DNA of 64,000 bases, from positions 4,169,001-4,233,000 of the forward strand of contig NC_092648.1 of assembly GCF_032118995.1 (NCBI RefSeq), given 5' to 3'. Of the stretch, positions 45,201-54,600 are shown piece by piece (the first letter of the stretch is position 1; each line of letters starts with the position of its first letter). The notes below the pieces were generated by a model. It saw nothing but the letters and a program-made list of their open reading frames with translations, was not told the DNA's origin and did not search any database. The stretch comes from Asterias amurensis. Its lineage: Eukaryota > Echinodermata > Asteroidea > Forcipulatida > Asteriidae. The position numbers and the translations under genes are program-made.

Positions 45201-45615
45201 GCTTCAAAGAGCAATGGGAAAGGTAAATGTACATACGAAGAAATACAAATAACTTAACAAACCAGGAAGATAGAAAAGTCTCACCATCAAAGAGTTTTTT
45301 CTTGGCGTGTCATGGCCTAGCGGTAAAGAGCACCGGATTCAAACTCTGGTGTTTCTGATCAGCAGAGTGTGGGTTAATTTTCTTCACTTCTCCTTAGTTA
45401 TTTATTTAACTTTCAGGCATTTATTTTAATATAATTATCTCTATAGGGACAAAACCAGTTTTGTGGAAAGTAAATGCACCTTCAAATGAACTTTGAACAT
45501 AACACTAATACTTTCCTGTCCCTTATGATTTCCCTCTTACAGAGCTAACCCGGAGTACTGGGCCAACCTTGTTCCAGCAGCTGGAAGAAAGATTAAATTT
45601 CTAGCAACAGACTGA
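33620..45615 (+). CDS. BHMT: Betaine-homocysteine S-methyltransferase (9 exons, complete)
   Basis: Exons: 33620-33643, 36901-37033, 39425-39561, 40431-40622, 41706-41853, 42877-43065, 43823-43953, 45128-45222, 45543-45615; 373 residues. The enzyme transfers a methyl group from betaine to homocysteine, making methionine and dimethylglycine; it is cytosolic and zinc-dependent. Zinc ligands are present: Cys220 in GVNC and Cys304/Cys305 in [12 protein letters not shown]. Trp41 (GMWTPEA), Asp23 (IGDGS) and Glu162 match active-site residues. Exon 1 codes for only 8 residues; the ATG was chosen because the next exon continues in phase with [10 protein letters not shown] as in the family (KGILERL). 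The C-terminus stops after [20 protein letters not shown] and lacks the last 30 or so residues of vertebrate BHMT, which form the oligomerisation arm; BHMT2 is similarly short, so S-methylmethionine use cannot be excluded. Confidence 0.94.
33700..33912. mobile_element. Palindrome and family E fragment in BHMT intron 1
   Basis: ATAGAGGCATGGAGGTA is mirrored by TACCTCCATGCCTCTAT (33714-33777). It is followed by CTTCTAGAAACTATGAGGCT (shared with 61188) and GTTGGATAACTTTCTGTATT. Confidence 0.55.
34590..35025. repeat. Family J repeat, long copy
   Basis: CCTGTCGATGACTAGAGCAA start; two neighbouring hairpins CAGTTCTTTTCAGAACTG (34762-34779 and 34841-34858); CTACCTGGCAAGTAGATACA near the end. BHMT intron 1. 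Confidence 0.65.
35727..35895 (-). mobile_element. CAGGCCTG MITE
   Basis: GCCTGTATGCTTTGTTTTTG ... TGAAGTATCAGGCCTG; BHMT intron 1. Confidence 0.7.
36172..36227. repeat. (GTT)n, poly-T and poly-G run in BHMT intron 1
   Basis: TTGTTG repeats run into about 35 T and then about 10 G. Likely polymorphic and prone to sequencing slip. Confidence 0.8.
37083..37150 (-). repeat. SINE family 4 fragment
   Basis: GGGGTTGAACAAAGAATTGA and GGGATTCGAACCAACGACC, cut after about 65 bp. Just after BHMT exon 2. Confidence 0.5.
37252..37622 (+). mobile_element. TTAA MITE, family A
   Basis: TTGTCAAAGACCAGTCTTCT and GAGGGAGCCCTTTCTCACA; BHMT intron 2. Confidence 0.75.
38108..38262. mobile_element. Palindromic TTAGGAC MITE, best copy
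   Basis: GGGGTCGATTTCACAAAGAG and the reversed TTGTGAAATCCACCCC at the ends; inside TCCTAACTTAGGACTAGTCC and CTCGAGATAAGACTAG. Nearly the whole element can fold on itself. Confidence 0.8.
38745..39098 (-). repeat. tRNA-derived SINE, family 1
   Basis: Same plan as the copy at 9222-9598: tRNA-like head at the high-coordinate end, AAGCGCTTTGGGACGCCC body variant, (ATT)n tail. In BHMT intron 2. Confidence 0.8.
40008..40378 (+). mobile_element. TTAA MITE, family A, with inner foreign segment
   Basis: Start worn; the block GAGGGATGGAGGACACAATA to AGTGTTCGCCATATCTC (about 40210-40315) is absent from other copies. Ends 50 bp before BHMT exon 4. Confidence 0.65.
40694..40930 (-). repeat. SINE family 1, head lost
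   Basis: Body and (ATT)-type tail only. It starts about 70 bp after the BHMT exon 4 donor. Confidence 0.7.
41100..41195 (-). repeat. Family J repeat, reversed fragment
   Basis: GTTCTTTAGAGAACTGTC and ACTTTCGTGGAGACTTCTCA. BHMT intron 4. Confidence 0.45.
41277..41690 (-). repeat. Four-fold 91-bp tandem array of a SINE family 2 head
   Basis: The ACAGACAAAATCACAGGCAC word starts at 41329, 41420, 41511 and 41602, exactly 91 bp apart, with copies that look identical. Each unit holds GGATTCGAACCCATGACCC, the reversed tRNA B-box region. The array ends 15 bp before the acceptor of BHMT exon 5. Confidence 0.9.
42418..42851 (+). mobile_element. TTAA MITE, family A, with duplicated 3' part
   Basis: TTAAGGGCACTGGACACC start. 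GCTCGTTACCGAGCAAGTTT occurs twice (42737 and 42812) around a block with GGCAGCCAGGGGAAGC. Ends 25 bp before BHMT exon 6. Confidence 0.7.
43330..43430 (+). repeat. tRNA-like SINE, family 4
   Basis: GATAACTTAGTTGGTAGAGC (D-arm like) and GTTCGTTCGAGTCTCAC (T-arm like), then TTCTTTCTTCAACCCC. Not a plausible tRNA because other diverged copies share the tail. Confidence 0.6.
43498..43815. repeat. 159-bp tandem duplication before BHMT exon 7
   Basis: GTGCCATTATCAAAATGTAC begins at 43498 and again near 43656. Both units contain CACACATGTTATCA and end near the exon 7 acceptor (43822). A (GTACAT)n tract lies just before at 43455-43475. Confidence 0.75.
43960..44175. repeat. SINE family 2 tail, doubled
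   Basis: TTTTGGTTTTCACTGAGTA and CAGTGCTAACACT occur twice about 75 bp apart just after BHMT exon 7. Confidence 0.55.
44360..44605 (+). repeat. SINE family 1, long body
   Basis: Head GTCTTGGCCGAGTGGTCTAG, B box GGGTTCAAATCC, then the body with CCAACATCCATATGGACTGTG. In BHMT intron 7. Confidence 0.7.
44728..44926 (-). repeat. tRNA-like SINE, family 3
   Basis: CATGGTTGGCTTGTGCGTAA, GTTCGATTCCCGGTC (a good B box) and the same body as the copy at 6135. In BHMT intron 7. Confidence 0.65.
45306..45375 (+). repeat. SINE family 1 head fragment
   Basis: Only the tRNA-like part remains (GTGTCATGGCCTAGCGGTAA ... AGCAGAGTGTGGG). In BHMT intron 8. Confidence 0.55.
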
Positions 45616-45655
45616 CAGCTCCAAGGTTTCTCTTACATAATGGTTTAATCCCTAG

Positions 45656-45661
45656 AATAAA
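45656..45661 (+). terminator. Candidate BHMT poly(A) signal
   Basis: AATAAA 41 bp after the BHMT stop, followed by a T-rich stretch. Its closeness to the stop would give a very short 3' UTR. Confidence 0.4.
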
Positions 45662-46068
45662 AATAACTGTAATTTTATCCATTATTATTGTGAGATAGGG
45701 TGCTAATCTTAAGCAAACCCCTGTACGAGCACGAGATTAAAACCCTGTGTTTATACATGTAGAAGGATGATAAAGTGCTTGGTAATTTTAGGACAGTATG
45801 CCAAAGCTGACTATGCTATGACAGCTAATAACATCTCAATGTAAACAAGTTTGTATATAAACATAATTATTGACCTCAAGGGTAAGTTGACCTTTAGAAT
45901 CTGGACTTCCAGGCGCCCGAGGTCGCTTTCTCAAAGATGGTCTTTTAAAGGCACTGGGCACCTTTGGTAATTGTCAAAGACCAGTATTCTCAACTTACAA
46001 TAGCGTATCGATGCGTTTATGTTAATCAATGCGTTTACATTAGTGCCCCATGGCCAATAACATTCCTT

Positions 46069-46383
46069 TAAAGACGCTGGACACTATTGGTAATTGTCAA
46101 AGACCAGCCTTCACAGTTGGTGTATCTCAACAGACTTGAGCTCAATCGGTCATCGAAGTTGTGTGCTTTCAGATGCTTGATTTCAAGACCTCTGAGATCT
46201 CGAAATCAAACTCGTGGAAAATTACTTCTTTCTCGAAAACTACTTTCATGACTTTACTTCAGAGGGAGCTGTTTTTCACAATGTTTTATACTATCAACCT
46301 CTCCCCATTACTTGTTTCCAAGTAAGATTTTATGCTAATAATTATTTTGAGTAATTACCAATAGTGTCCACTGACTTTAATAT
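46069..46383 (+). mobile_element. TTAA MITE, family A
   Basis: Both termini kept (TTAAAGACGCTGGACACTAT ... AGTGTCCACTGACTTTAA). A 50-bp fragment of another copy sits just before it at 45948-45998. Confidence 0.8.
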
Positions 46384-46489
46384 TTCTAAGCTCCGGGCAC
46401 CGGGCTGCCGTGACACTCTAGTGGCTTTTTCAAACACAATATCAACATCTACCCTTGAAGATTACCATGTAAACCAATGGGTGAAGAGG

Positions 46490-46605
46490 AACCTTTCTCA
46501 AGGACCAAGTGTCATGACCGGGATTTGAACCCACACTCCAGTGACCTAATTAACCACCAGAACTTGAATTTGATGCGCTAAAAATAACCCAACCATGACA
46601 CCATG
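46490..46605 (-). repeat. SINE family 1 head fragment
   Basis: GGGATTTGAACCCACACTCC and the preceding AAGGACCAAGTGTCATGACC are the reversed tRNA-like part. Confidence 0.55.
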
Positions 46606-47179
46606 TCATGCATTTATATTTATATTGTACTTTCTATTGTTGCAATAAATTCCAGGTAATTGTAAGTTTTGTCGTTGCTGCAAAAAAAAAGTCTGAAACT
46701 TAAGTCAAAATTAAGTTTAGTCAGTACTATGTTGAAAAGGTGGCATTTCCGCCTGTAGATTTCACAGAGAAGTATATCTCAGCACTAGAGAAGTATAATC
46801 ATAGAAAAGAATTTATGTTTATGTACATGTAAAAAAGATTTTATGGCTGATTTTCTTTTCGGGGTTACATAAAAACTCATGAAATTTCTCATCCCAGGTT
46901 ATCAATGAGCTTTCAGATCGAAACTGTAAACAATTTATAGATGACCAACCCTGTATGCTATAAGACTTAACTATGAATAAACAAATAAATAAATAAATAT
47001 ATAAATAATTTAAAAAAACAATAAATTGTGGATACAACCCTGTATGTTATCTTTCAAACATGGTATTCAGAATTTGCTTTACGTCACTGTTGGGTACTTG
47101 ATGTATCGTGCATGTGTTAATAATAAAACTTTTTAAACTAAATTATGTTTACTCTTTCTTTTGAATTATTACTTGGAAG

Positions 47180-47287
47180 GATGATTTGGGGTTGAACAAA
47201 GAAAAGATGACTAGAGCAGGATTTGAACTAACGACCTCCAGATTAACGTGCTGGCGCTCTATCAACTAAGCTATTTAGCCCCCATTG
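47180..47287 (-). repeat. tRNA-like SINE, family 4
   Basis: Reversed copy: tail GGGGTTGAACAAAGAAAAG, AGGATTTGAACTAACGACC, and CTCTATCAACTAAGCTA. Confidence 0.6.
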
Positions 47288-47984
47288 CTGGTAGTCTCCT
47301 CATTTATCAATATCTTTGTTATGGGTGCCCGTCAGAAGTCATACAACTGCCATGTAGCCAGGGATTGCACCAAAGTTTCTGAATCGACTTTTGAAGTGGC
47401 AGCCAGGGGAACACCTTTAAAGAATGACGTTTCTAAAACTACATGTGTCTCCAAGAAATTAAACAGTACACTCTATTTCTTAGTCCTTGAGTTATGTGAG
47501 CATGAAAATTACACTCTTGATTATTTTTGATTCTTGCTTTTTCTATATTTTTCTTAGGTTTTTGGATGATTATGAAATTAAGGTCTTCACCACAAGGCCA
47601 TTGATCTAAGACCAAGTATTCAAAATGGAGGCCTGAAACAGCCGAGACATCAACAAAATGGGGTCTCAAGATCGGTCATATACCGGTCTTCAGACCTACA
47701 ACACGATTACATACCTGCCGACATAGCAAAGTCAGAAATAAGGAGAAGGGGCCAGATCTGTGTCTACGCACCCACACCCACAGTCTGTGAGTAGATGTGC
47801 GCAAAGACACAAATGGGCATGTAACAAAATATTTCAAAGGATTCGGGCATTTGTAAGATCCAGAAAAATAAGATCATAGTCATAAGTCATTGTGAAGGAC
47901 AGCTTCATTACCAAATTCATATTTTTCAGTTGATTTCAGTATTACAAGATGTGCAGAATAAGGGACTTTCTCTATTAATTTTGT

Positions 47985-48170
47985 TTTTTTACCCATACAC
48001 TGATGTGTGTTAGCACTGTATACTCGGTACTTTCCCCGAGTCCTATGAACAAATATCACAGGCATGTTACTCGGGTGGGATTCGAACCCACGACCCTTGC
48101 AATTCTAGAGCAGTGTCTTACCAACTAGGCTACCGAGATTGCCCGGTAGCTAGAGGCAGTTTAATATCTC
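47985..48170 (-). repeat. tRNA-derived SINE, family 2
   Basis: GGGATTCGAACCCACGACCC, then GGCTACCGAGATTGCCCGG; tail with TTTTACCCATACACTGATGT. Confidence 0.65.
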
Positions 48171-48229
48171 TTATAATTATTATTATAGGACTTTCTCTAC
48201 TTGTTGACATTTGGATTCTCTCAAGTAGG

Positions 48230-48540
48230 GACGGTTCCTAGAACATAGGGACAGTCTGAAGGTAAACTGACTCAGCGATAGTGCAGTTAATTACGATCCT
48301 ATAAGCAAAAGTAGTAGTCCCGGTCATGTTTCTATACCTTCCGCCCAGGTAGCAGTTAAAAAGCAGGACAGCTCTTTTCAGAACTGAGAAGTCTCCCGAA
48401 CAATCTGATAAATCTACTCCGCGATAGTAGAATATAGAAGACGGTTCTCTAAGAACAAACTCTACCTGGCAAGTAGATACACACAACCAAATATACATTG
48501 ATACCTCAACATGCAATGTCTCAAATCCTATACAGGTATG
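48230..48540. repeat. Family J repeat
   Basis: TACGATCCTATAAGCAAAAG, hairpin at 48369-48386, ATAAATCTACTCCGCGATAG, CTACCTGGCAAGTAGATACA. Confidence 0.6.
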
Positions 48541-48754
48541 CTATTATTAGTCACCCGTCACCTTGAAACCTAAACTAAACTAAAATCTAGTTAGAATCAT
48601 GGACTTTGTTTTTATATCTCTGTAGTCTTAGCCATTTATCATATAATATGATAAATGCATCAAATAATATGATAAATGTGTGTTTAAATCCTTCTTTGTT
48701 TACATTGATTGAAAACATATTAAGCTCAAAGGTAGTGCAAGTTAAGTAGGGAAT

Positions 48755-49315
48755 GACGTCCACGAAACATCTTCTTAATACCTTGAGACAAAAGCACAAC
48801 ACACTGGACCAATGGCTTTACATCCCATCTGAAGGACAAAGCCACATGTATAAAACGCTGAGACCAATTACGGACTCACTCCGTGATAGTGAAGTTAATA
48901 ACGATCCTCTATAAGCTAAAGTAGTAGTCTCGGCCAATTTTCTAGATTCCCACAGGGTCACAGTTAAAAAGCAGGACAGTGAAGTCCATGAAACATCTTT
49001 TTAATACCTTGAGACAAACGCACAACACACTGGACCAATGGCTTTACATCCCATCTGAAGGACAAAGCCACATGTATAAAACGTTGAGACCAATTACGGA
49101 CTCACTCCGTGATAGTAAAGTTAATAACGATCCTCTATAAGCTAAAGTAGAAGTCTCAGCCAATTTTCTACCTTTCCCCCAGGGTCGCAGTTAAAAAGCA
49201 GGATAGTTCTTTTCAGAACTGAGAAGTCTTCAAGAAAAATTCAGAATATCAACACTTCTCTAAAGAACAAAATCGATCCGGCAAGTAGATACACCCATGG
49301 TGTTGCCGCAAACCA
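48755..49315. repeat. Family J repeat with a 226-bp tandem duplication
   Basis: AAACATCTTCTTAATACCTT (48755 block) and its near copy at 48981, each followed by ACACACTGGACCAATGGC and CTCACTCCGTGATAGT. A hairpin lies at 49205-49220. Confidence 0.7.
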
Positions 49316-49380
49316 AAAAACTAATGCTTAAAAGTAGATAGATAGTTTGGTTAGATAGATTGTTTCGTTTCTTGCTTTAG

Positions 49381-49745
49381 GGGCAAGGTATACTTTTGGT
49401 AATTGTCAAAGACCAGTATTCTCACTTGGTGTTTCTCAACATATGCATAAAATAACAAACCAGTGAAAATTTGTGCTCAATTAGTCATCAAAGTTGCAAG
49501 AAAATCTTGAAAGAAAAACATGCTTGTTGCATAGATTGTATGCTTTCAGATGCCTGTGAAATGCTTCGTGACTTGAGCCCCTCTCAGCATGAAATCTTTT
49601 GGTGGGAAAATTACCTTTTCTCTGAAACTATATTACTTCAACGGGATTCGTTTCTAACAATGTTTCATAACATCAACATCTCTCCAGCGCTATTTACCAA
49701 ATGAGTTTTTATACTCATCAACTTGTGGAGTAATTGCATAAAGAA
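49381..49745 (+). mobile_element. TTAA MITE, family A, worn
   Basis: TTGTCAAAGACCAGTATTCT and TTGTGGAGTAATTGC remain; both TTAA ends lost. Confidence 0.65.
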
Positions 49746-49764
49746 TATATCCTGCCATTAAGGA

Positions 49765-50005
49765 CGCAAGTGTTAAAACCAGGACTCAAACCCACATTCT
49801 GCTTGTCAGAAACACCGGAGCTTGACGGGCCTGAAACTTCATGTAGGTAACGAAGGTTATTGCCTCCACGCCCCTGGTCATTGCCTTGGTGCCCTTGAAA
49901 TGCTCCAGTCCTTTTACCAAAGAGAAGATGCCTTTGTGCCCTTGCCCTTTCAAAAACAGGACTGGCTTGAGTACAGTGCGCTTGACTGCTCGGCCTTAAC
50001 ACGCC
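49765..50005 (-). repeat. SINE family 1 split by a CAGGCCTG MITE
   Basis: The two SINE halves (49765-49827 and 49969-50005) match a continuous head in other copies; the block between them is the CAGGCCTG-type element. Confidence 0.6.
49828..49968 (+). mobile_element. CAGGCCTG MITE inserted in a SINE
   Basis: GGGCCTGAAACTTCATGTAG ... TTGCCCTTTCAAAAACAGG, with part of the centre missing. Confidence 0.65.
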
Positions 50006-50445
50006 ACATTTTTGTTGCATCTTGATGATCCCCTCAAGTTGTTTTGGTGTCAGCCAAAACAGCTTCATTGTGTGCTTGCTTTGCACTTTCTGCATAGTGT
50101 GCTTCTTTTTTTCTGTTTATTGGAAAATTTATCCCCTATAACTTCATTCAAAACTAATGAACTAGAGAATTTGAAAATATCAGGAATTCAAACATGCAAC
50201 TTCGTCCGGGATTCGTGGAGATGGGTCACAATGGTAGATAATAATAATACAAATAAATAAATAAATAAATAACATACTTGAAACAGGCATATTAACCATC
50301 AATTTAATATGAATGCCAATAAATCTGATAACATTGTTGATTACTTTTGAGGTGACCATGCAAGCTGAAAAGTAAAACTTTTCAACGGCTGTCTAAGCTA
50401 CTCATAATTAAGAATGATTTATCACTTCCTAGTTTGCATACACTT

Positions 50446-50746
50446 AAGCCCTTTTCACACGAATCTATTCCCTGGGGCCAACACAGGGGAATAACGGCCA
50501 GCCTGTTCACACTTGGATTGTTTCACCCCTGATCTACCCCGGTAAATGGGCATACCCCGGGGAATAGCCACCCCTGCTCTTGAGTAGGGGTAAGCGGTAA
50601 AACCCTTGAAATGTGCAACCAGGACCCTGTTGAATATGGACCTAGGCAGGGACAGTGTGAAAGTGCACAGGGGTAAACAAAACTCCCGAGTCCTCCCCAG
50701 GGCTGTATTCCATGGGATTAGAGATACAGTGTGAAACGGGCTTAAG
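50446..50746. mobile_element. Inverted-repeat element with CTTAAGCCC ends
   Basis: CTTAAGCCCTTTTCACAC at the left and GTGTGAAACGGGCTTAAG at the right form 18-bp inverted ends. The inside is G/C-rich (CCTGGGGCCAACACAGGGGA) and non-coding. About 300 bp. Confidence 0.8.
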
Positions 50747-50894
50747 TGAGTGAGATACAGATTATTTGATTTACATGATTTACATTGTACATACAGTATC
50801 AAAGGTTGTGTTTTGAATAGGCCTACATTATCAAGTGACAAATCAAAACCTGGATAATAATCTTGTCTGTTAAGTACAAGTTTTAAAGATGGGA

Positions 50895-51225
50895 CACGGA
50901 CCCTCCCTGCTTCACCCAGCCTAGTCTTGGCTACAAGACTGAATCAACTGCATACTTTTTACATGGGTATGTTTCAACTAAAGAGGGCGCTGTGTATATG
51001 AGTAAGTATTCAAGCTTTTACTCAATCTGTATAGTGATTTTGCGCGACACTAATATGGACTACAAGGGATCCTCCCTGCTTCACCCAGCCTAGTCTTGGC
51101 TACAAGACTCTCAAAATCATTTACATGCTTTTTGACATTGATACAGTGTTTCAACAGAAGAGGGTGCTGTTTATGAATAAGTATTATTCACTCGATCTGT
51201 ATAGTGATTTTGCGCGAGGTTACTA
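50895..51225. repeat. Tandem duplication of about 170 bp downstream of FAM98
   Basis: CCCTGCTTCACCCAGCCTAG occurs near 50900 and 51070, each followed by TTGGCTACAAGACT, a GAGGGYGCTGT word and TGTATAGTGATTTTGCGCGA. Confidence 0.75.
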
Positions 51226-51434
51226 CAGTCCACTTCTCCACCTAAAGTTGAGTCAGTTGTCTATCTTCGAATGCGGTACAGAAGTTAAAGTTGCAGCCTC
51301 ACAGATCAAGACTTTGAACAGCCTAACTGTCAGTCTTCTAATACAACATGTAGCTCAATTATGCTCACTGGTTGGTTTTCATGCATCGTTTCTATGCAGG
51401 TTGCCAACTTCCACTACAACTATTATTAATCTAG

Positions 51435-51440
51435 TTTATT
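51435..51440 (-). terminator. Candidate FAM98 poly(A) signal
   Basis: AATAAA on the minus strand 185 bp past the stop codon. Confidence 0.35.
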
Positions 51441-51624
51441 TCATAAACGTAACTTGTGATGTTGAGAGTGGTTCAGTATGGTGCACTTCAAAACCTGCAC
51501 AGAAGCTTTCACAAATTTCTGCGTAAGTAGTTGTCATTATTATATTACTAACAAACTGCATTAACCATTTAATGCCATTTGAAGCCTGTGAGTTCGTGAT
51601 TGTAGCTTTTTAAATCCTCCCAAT

Positions 51625-54600
51625 TTATCTCTTTCCTCCTCTACCTCTGCCCCCTCGTTTATGCCCTCCCCCACCTCCCTGATAGCCCCCACCTCCCTGA
51701 TAGCCCCCTCCCTGGGTTCCTCCACCCCCACCCCCACCCTGGTACCCACCTTTACCCTGATAGCCCCCGCCCCCTCCCTGATAGCCCCCGCCCCCTCCCT
51801 GGTTATACCCAGCACCCCCACCCTGGTTATACCCAGCACCCCCACCCTGGTTATACCCAGCACCCCCACCCTGGTTATATCCAGCACCCCCACCCTGGTT
51901 ATACCCAGCACCCCCACCCTGGTTATATCCAGCACCCCCACCCTGGTACCCACCACTTCCGCCCTGGTACCCGCCCTGCTGCCCACCCCTGTCAGACCCT
52001 TGATTACCTCCTTGCTGGTACATCCCCCTATTGGAGGTGTCCCCTTGCTGCTTCCATCCCCTTCCTCTGCCCCCTCCTCCTTGGCCTCCTCTTCCTCCTG
52101 CTGACCATCCTGTAAATCAAACAACAATTCATCACCAAACTATAAAAAAAGATTAGAACTTGTACACAGAGTTTCCTTTATCCCCGATGCAAAAATAACA
52201 TCTATTAAAGGCAGTGGACACTATTGGTAATTACTTAAAATAATTATTAGCATAAAACCTTACTCTTCCTCCTGCTGACCATCCTGTAAATCAAACAACA
52301 ATTCATCACCAAACTATAAAAAAAGATTAGAACTTGTACACAGAGTTTCCTTTATCCCCGATGCAAAAATAACATCTATTAAAGGCAGTGGACACTATTG
52401 GTAATTACTTAAAATAATTATTAGCATAAAACCTTACTCTTCCTCCTGCTGACCATCCTGTAAATCAAACAACAATTCATCACCAAACTATAAAAAAAGA
52501 TTAGAACTTGTACACAGAGTTTCCTTTATCCCCGATGCAAAAATAACATCTATTAAAGGCAGTGGACACTATTGGTAATTACTTAAAATAATTATTAGCA
52601 TAAAACCTTACTCTTCCTCCTGCTGACCATCCTGTAAATCAAACAACAATTCATCACCAAACTATAAAAAAAGATTAGAACTTGTACACAGAGTTTCCTT
52701 TATCCCCGATGCAAAAATAACATCTATTAAAGGCAGTGGACACTATTGGTAATTACTTAAAATAATTATTAGCATAAAACCTTACTCTTCCTCCTGCTGA
52801 CCATCCTGTAAATCAAACAACAATTCATAACCAAACTATAAAAAAAGATTAGAACTTGTACACAGAGTTTCCTTTATCCCCGATGCAAAAATAACATCTA
52901 TTAAAGGCAGTGGACACTATTGGTAATTACTTAAAATAATTATTAGCATAAAACCTTACTTGGTAATGAGTAATGGAGAGAGGTTGGTAGTATAAAACAT
53001 TGTGAGAAACGGCTTCCTCTGAAGTAACGTAGTTTTCGAGAAAGAATTAATTTTCCACGAATTTGATTTCGAGACCTCAAATTTAGAATTTGGGGTCTCG
53101 AAATCAAGCATCTGAAAGCAACCAACTTCGTGTGACAAGGGTGTTTTTTCTTTCATTATTATCTCGCAACTTCGACGACCAATTGAGCTCAAACTTCCAC
53201 AGGTTTGTTATTTTATGCATATGCTCACTAAATGAGAACCCTGATCTTTGACAATTACCAATAGTGTCCAGTGTCTTTAAGTTGTTGCAGTACCTGCTGC
53301 TAATAATAATAAAGACATTTGTAAAGCACATAATGCAACAGAGAAAAATAAAATATACAGTGAGTGAAAGATAGAATACAAGTAAGCAGATCACGAATAA
53401 GCAGCTTCAAAACAGTTGAGATGATCCTAAGATCCGAGTAGGGGAATAATGTTAACCTGCGGTTTGATAATTAGCACACGAGCTTGGAAATGAGTATGTA
53501 TGAACTGATGTTAAAGACAGTGGACACTATTGGTAATTGTCAAAGACTACCCTTTACAGTTGGTGTATCTCAACATATGCATAAAATAACAAACCTGCGA
53601 AAATTTGAGCTCGATCGGTCATCGAAGTTGCAAGATAATAATGAAAGAAAAGTAACCCTTGTCACACGAAGTTGAGATGGTTGATTTCGAGACCTCAAGT
53701 TCTAAATCTGAGGTCTCCGAAATCAAATTCATGGAAATTTACGTCTTTCTCGAAAACTATGGCACTTCAGAGGGAGCCGTTTCTCACAAGGTTTTGATAC
53801 CATCAACCTCTCCCCATTACTCGTCCCTAAGAAAGGTTTTATGCCAATAATTATTTTGAGTAAGTACCAATAGTGTCCACTGCCTTTAACATCTGATTTT
53901 GTTGCCACTCAAATAAATGTAATCAACCAGAGATCACAACTCAATCTTACCTCCTTGTACTTTATCCCCTCTGGCACCTTGTCCACCTACAAAAAAAAAG
54001 AAGACATTTTGAACATTTTATTTTAAAACACCAGGGGTCGATTTCACAAAGAGTTAGGACTAGTCTTATTTCGAGTTAGGACCAGTTGCTCGTCCTAACT
54101 TAGGACTATCCATGCAATTTGTATATCTCCTAGGACCAGTCCTAAGTTAGGTCTAGTCCTAACTCTTTGTGAAATCGACCACTGGTTGACAAAAATGCCA
54201 ACAAACTTTCCTGAAGTTCATTAAAAATGTGTTCAGCAAGATTTGCGAGAAGCCTCGTTACATCATCACTCCCATTATGAAATTTGCGGGAGCTCTGTTT
54301 TGTAAAGATGCTTAGTTGCAGTATAGAGTTTATTATTTTTATTTTGTTGTTTATGCAAGTCGCCAGACACACAAGGCCTGAAGGCCACTTCAAGGTGTGG
54401 GCTACAATTTGGGTTTTTTTCCAGAGGCTGTTGCCCCTACTCCTAGGGCTGAAACAGGGTTACCCCCTTTACAGTCCATACGGATGTAGGCTTGTATGAC
54501 ACAGCAACATCCAACACATGACATCAAAGTTGGCTGGAAAAAAAACCTAAATGTCGCAGGTTCAAATCATGCTCGTCAATTTTTTCTTTGCCCACCCCAA

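Larger units (their letters stand above)
45616..51624. other. Convergent intergenic region between BHMT and FAM98
   Basis: No gene is supported. Contents: candidate BHMT poly(A) signal at 45656, MITE copies (45948-45998, 46069-46383, 49381-49745), SINE pieces (46490-46605, 47180-47287, 47985-48170, 49765-50005), the retroelement-like repeat at 48230-48540 and 48755-49315, an inverted-repeat element at 50446-50746 and a tandem duplication at 50895-51225. Confidence 0.6.

Noticed and set aside
50455-50841. 128-codon minus-strand frame
   Set aside because: It overlaps the inverted-repeat element at 50446-50746 and has no family match.
51561-52127. Two long open frames across the glycine repeat (188 codons minus, 147 codons plus at 51661-52104)
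   Set aside because: They come from GC-rich 24-bp repeats that keep all frames open. Phase from exon 10 selects the frame with GYNQGGG.
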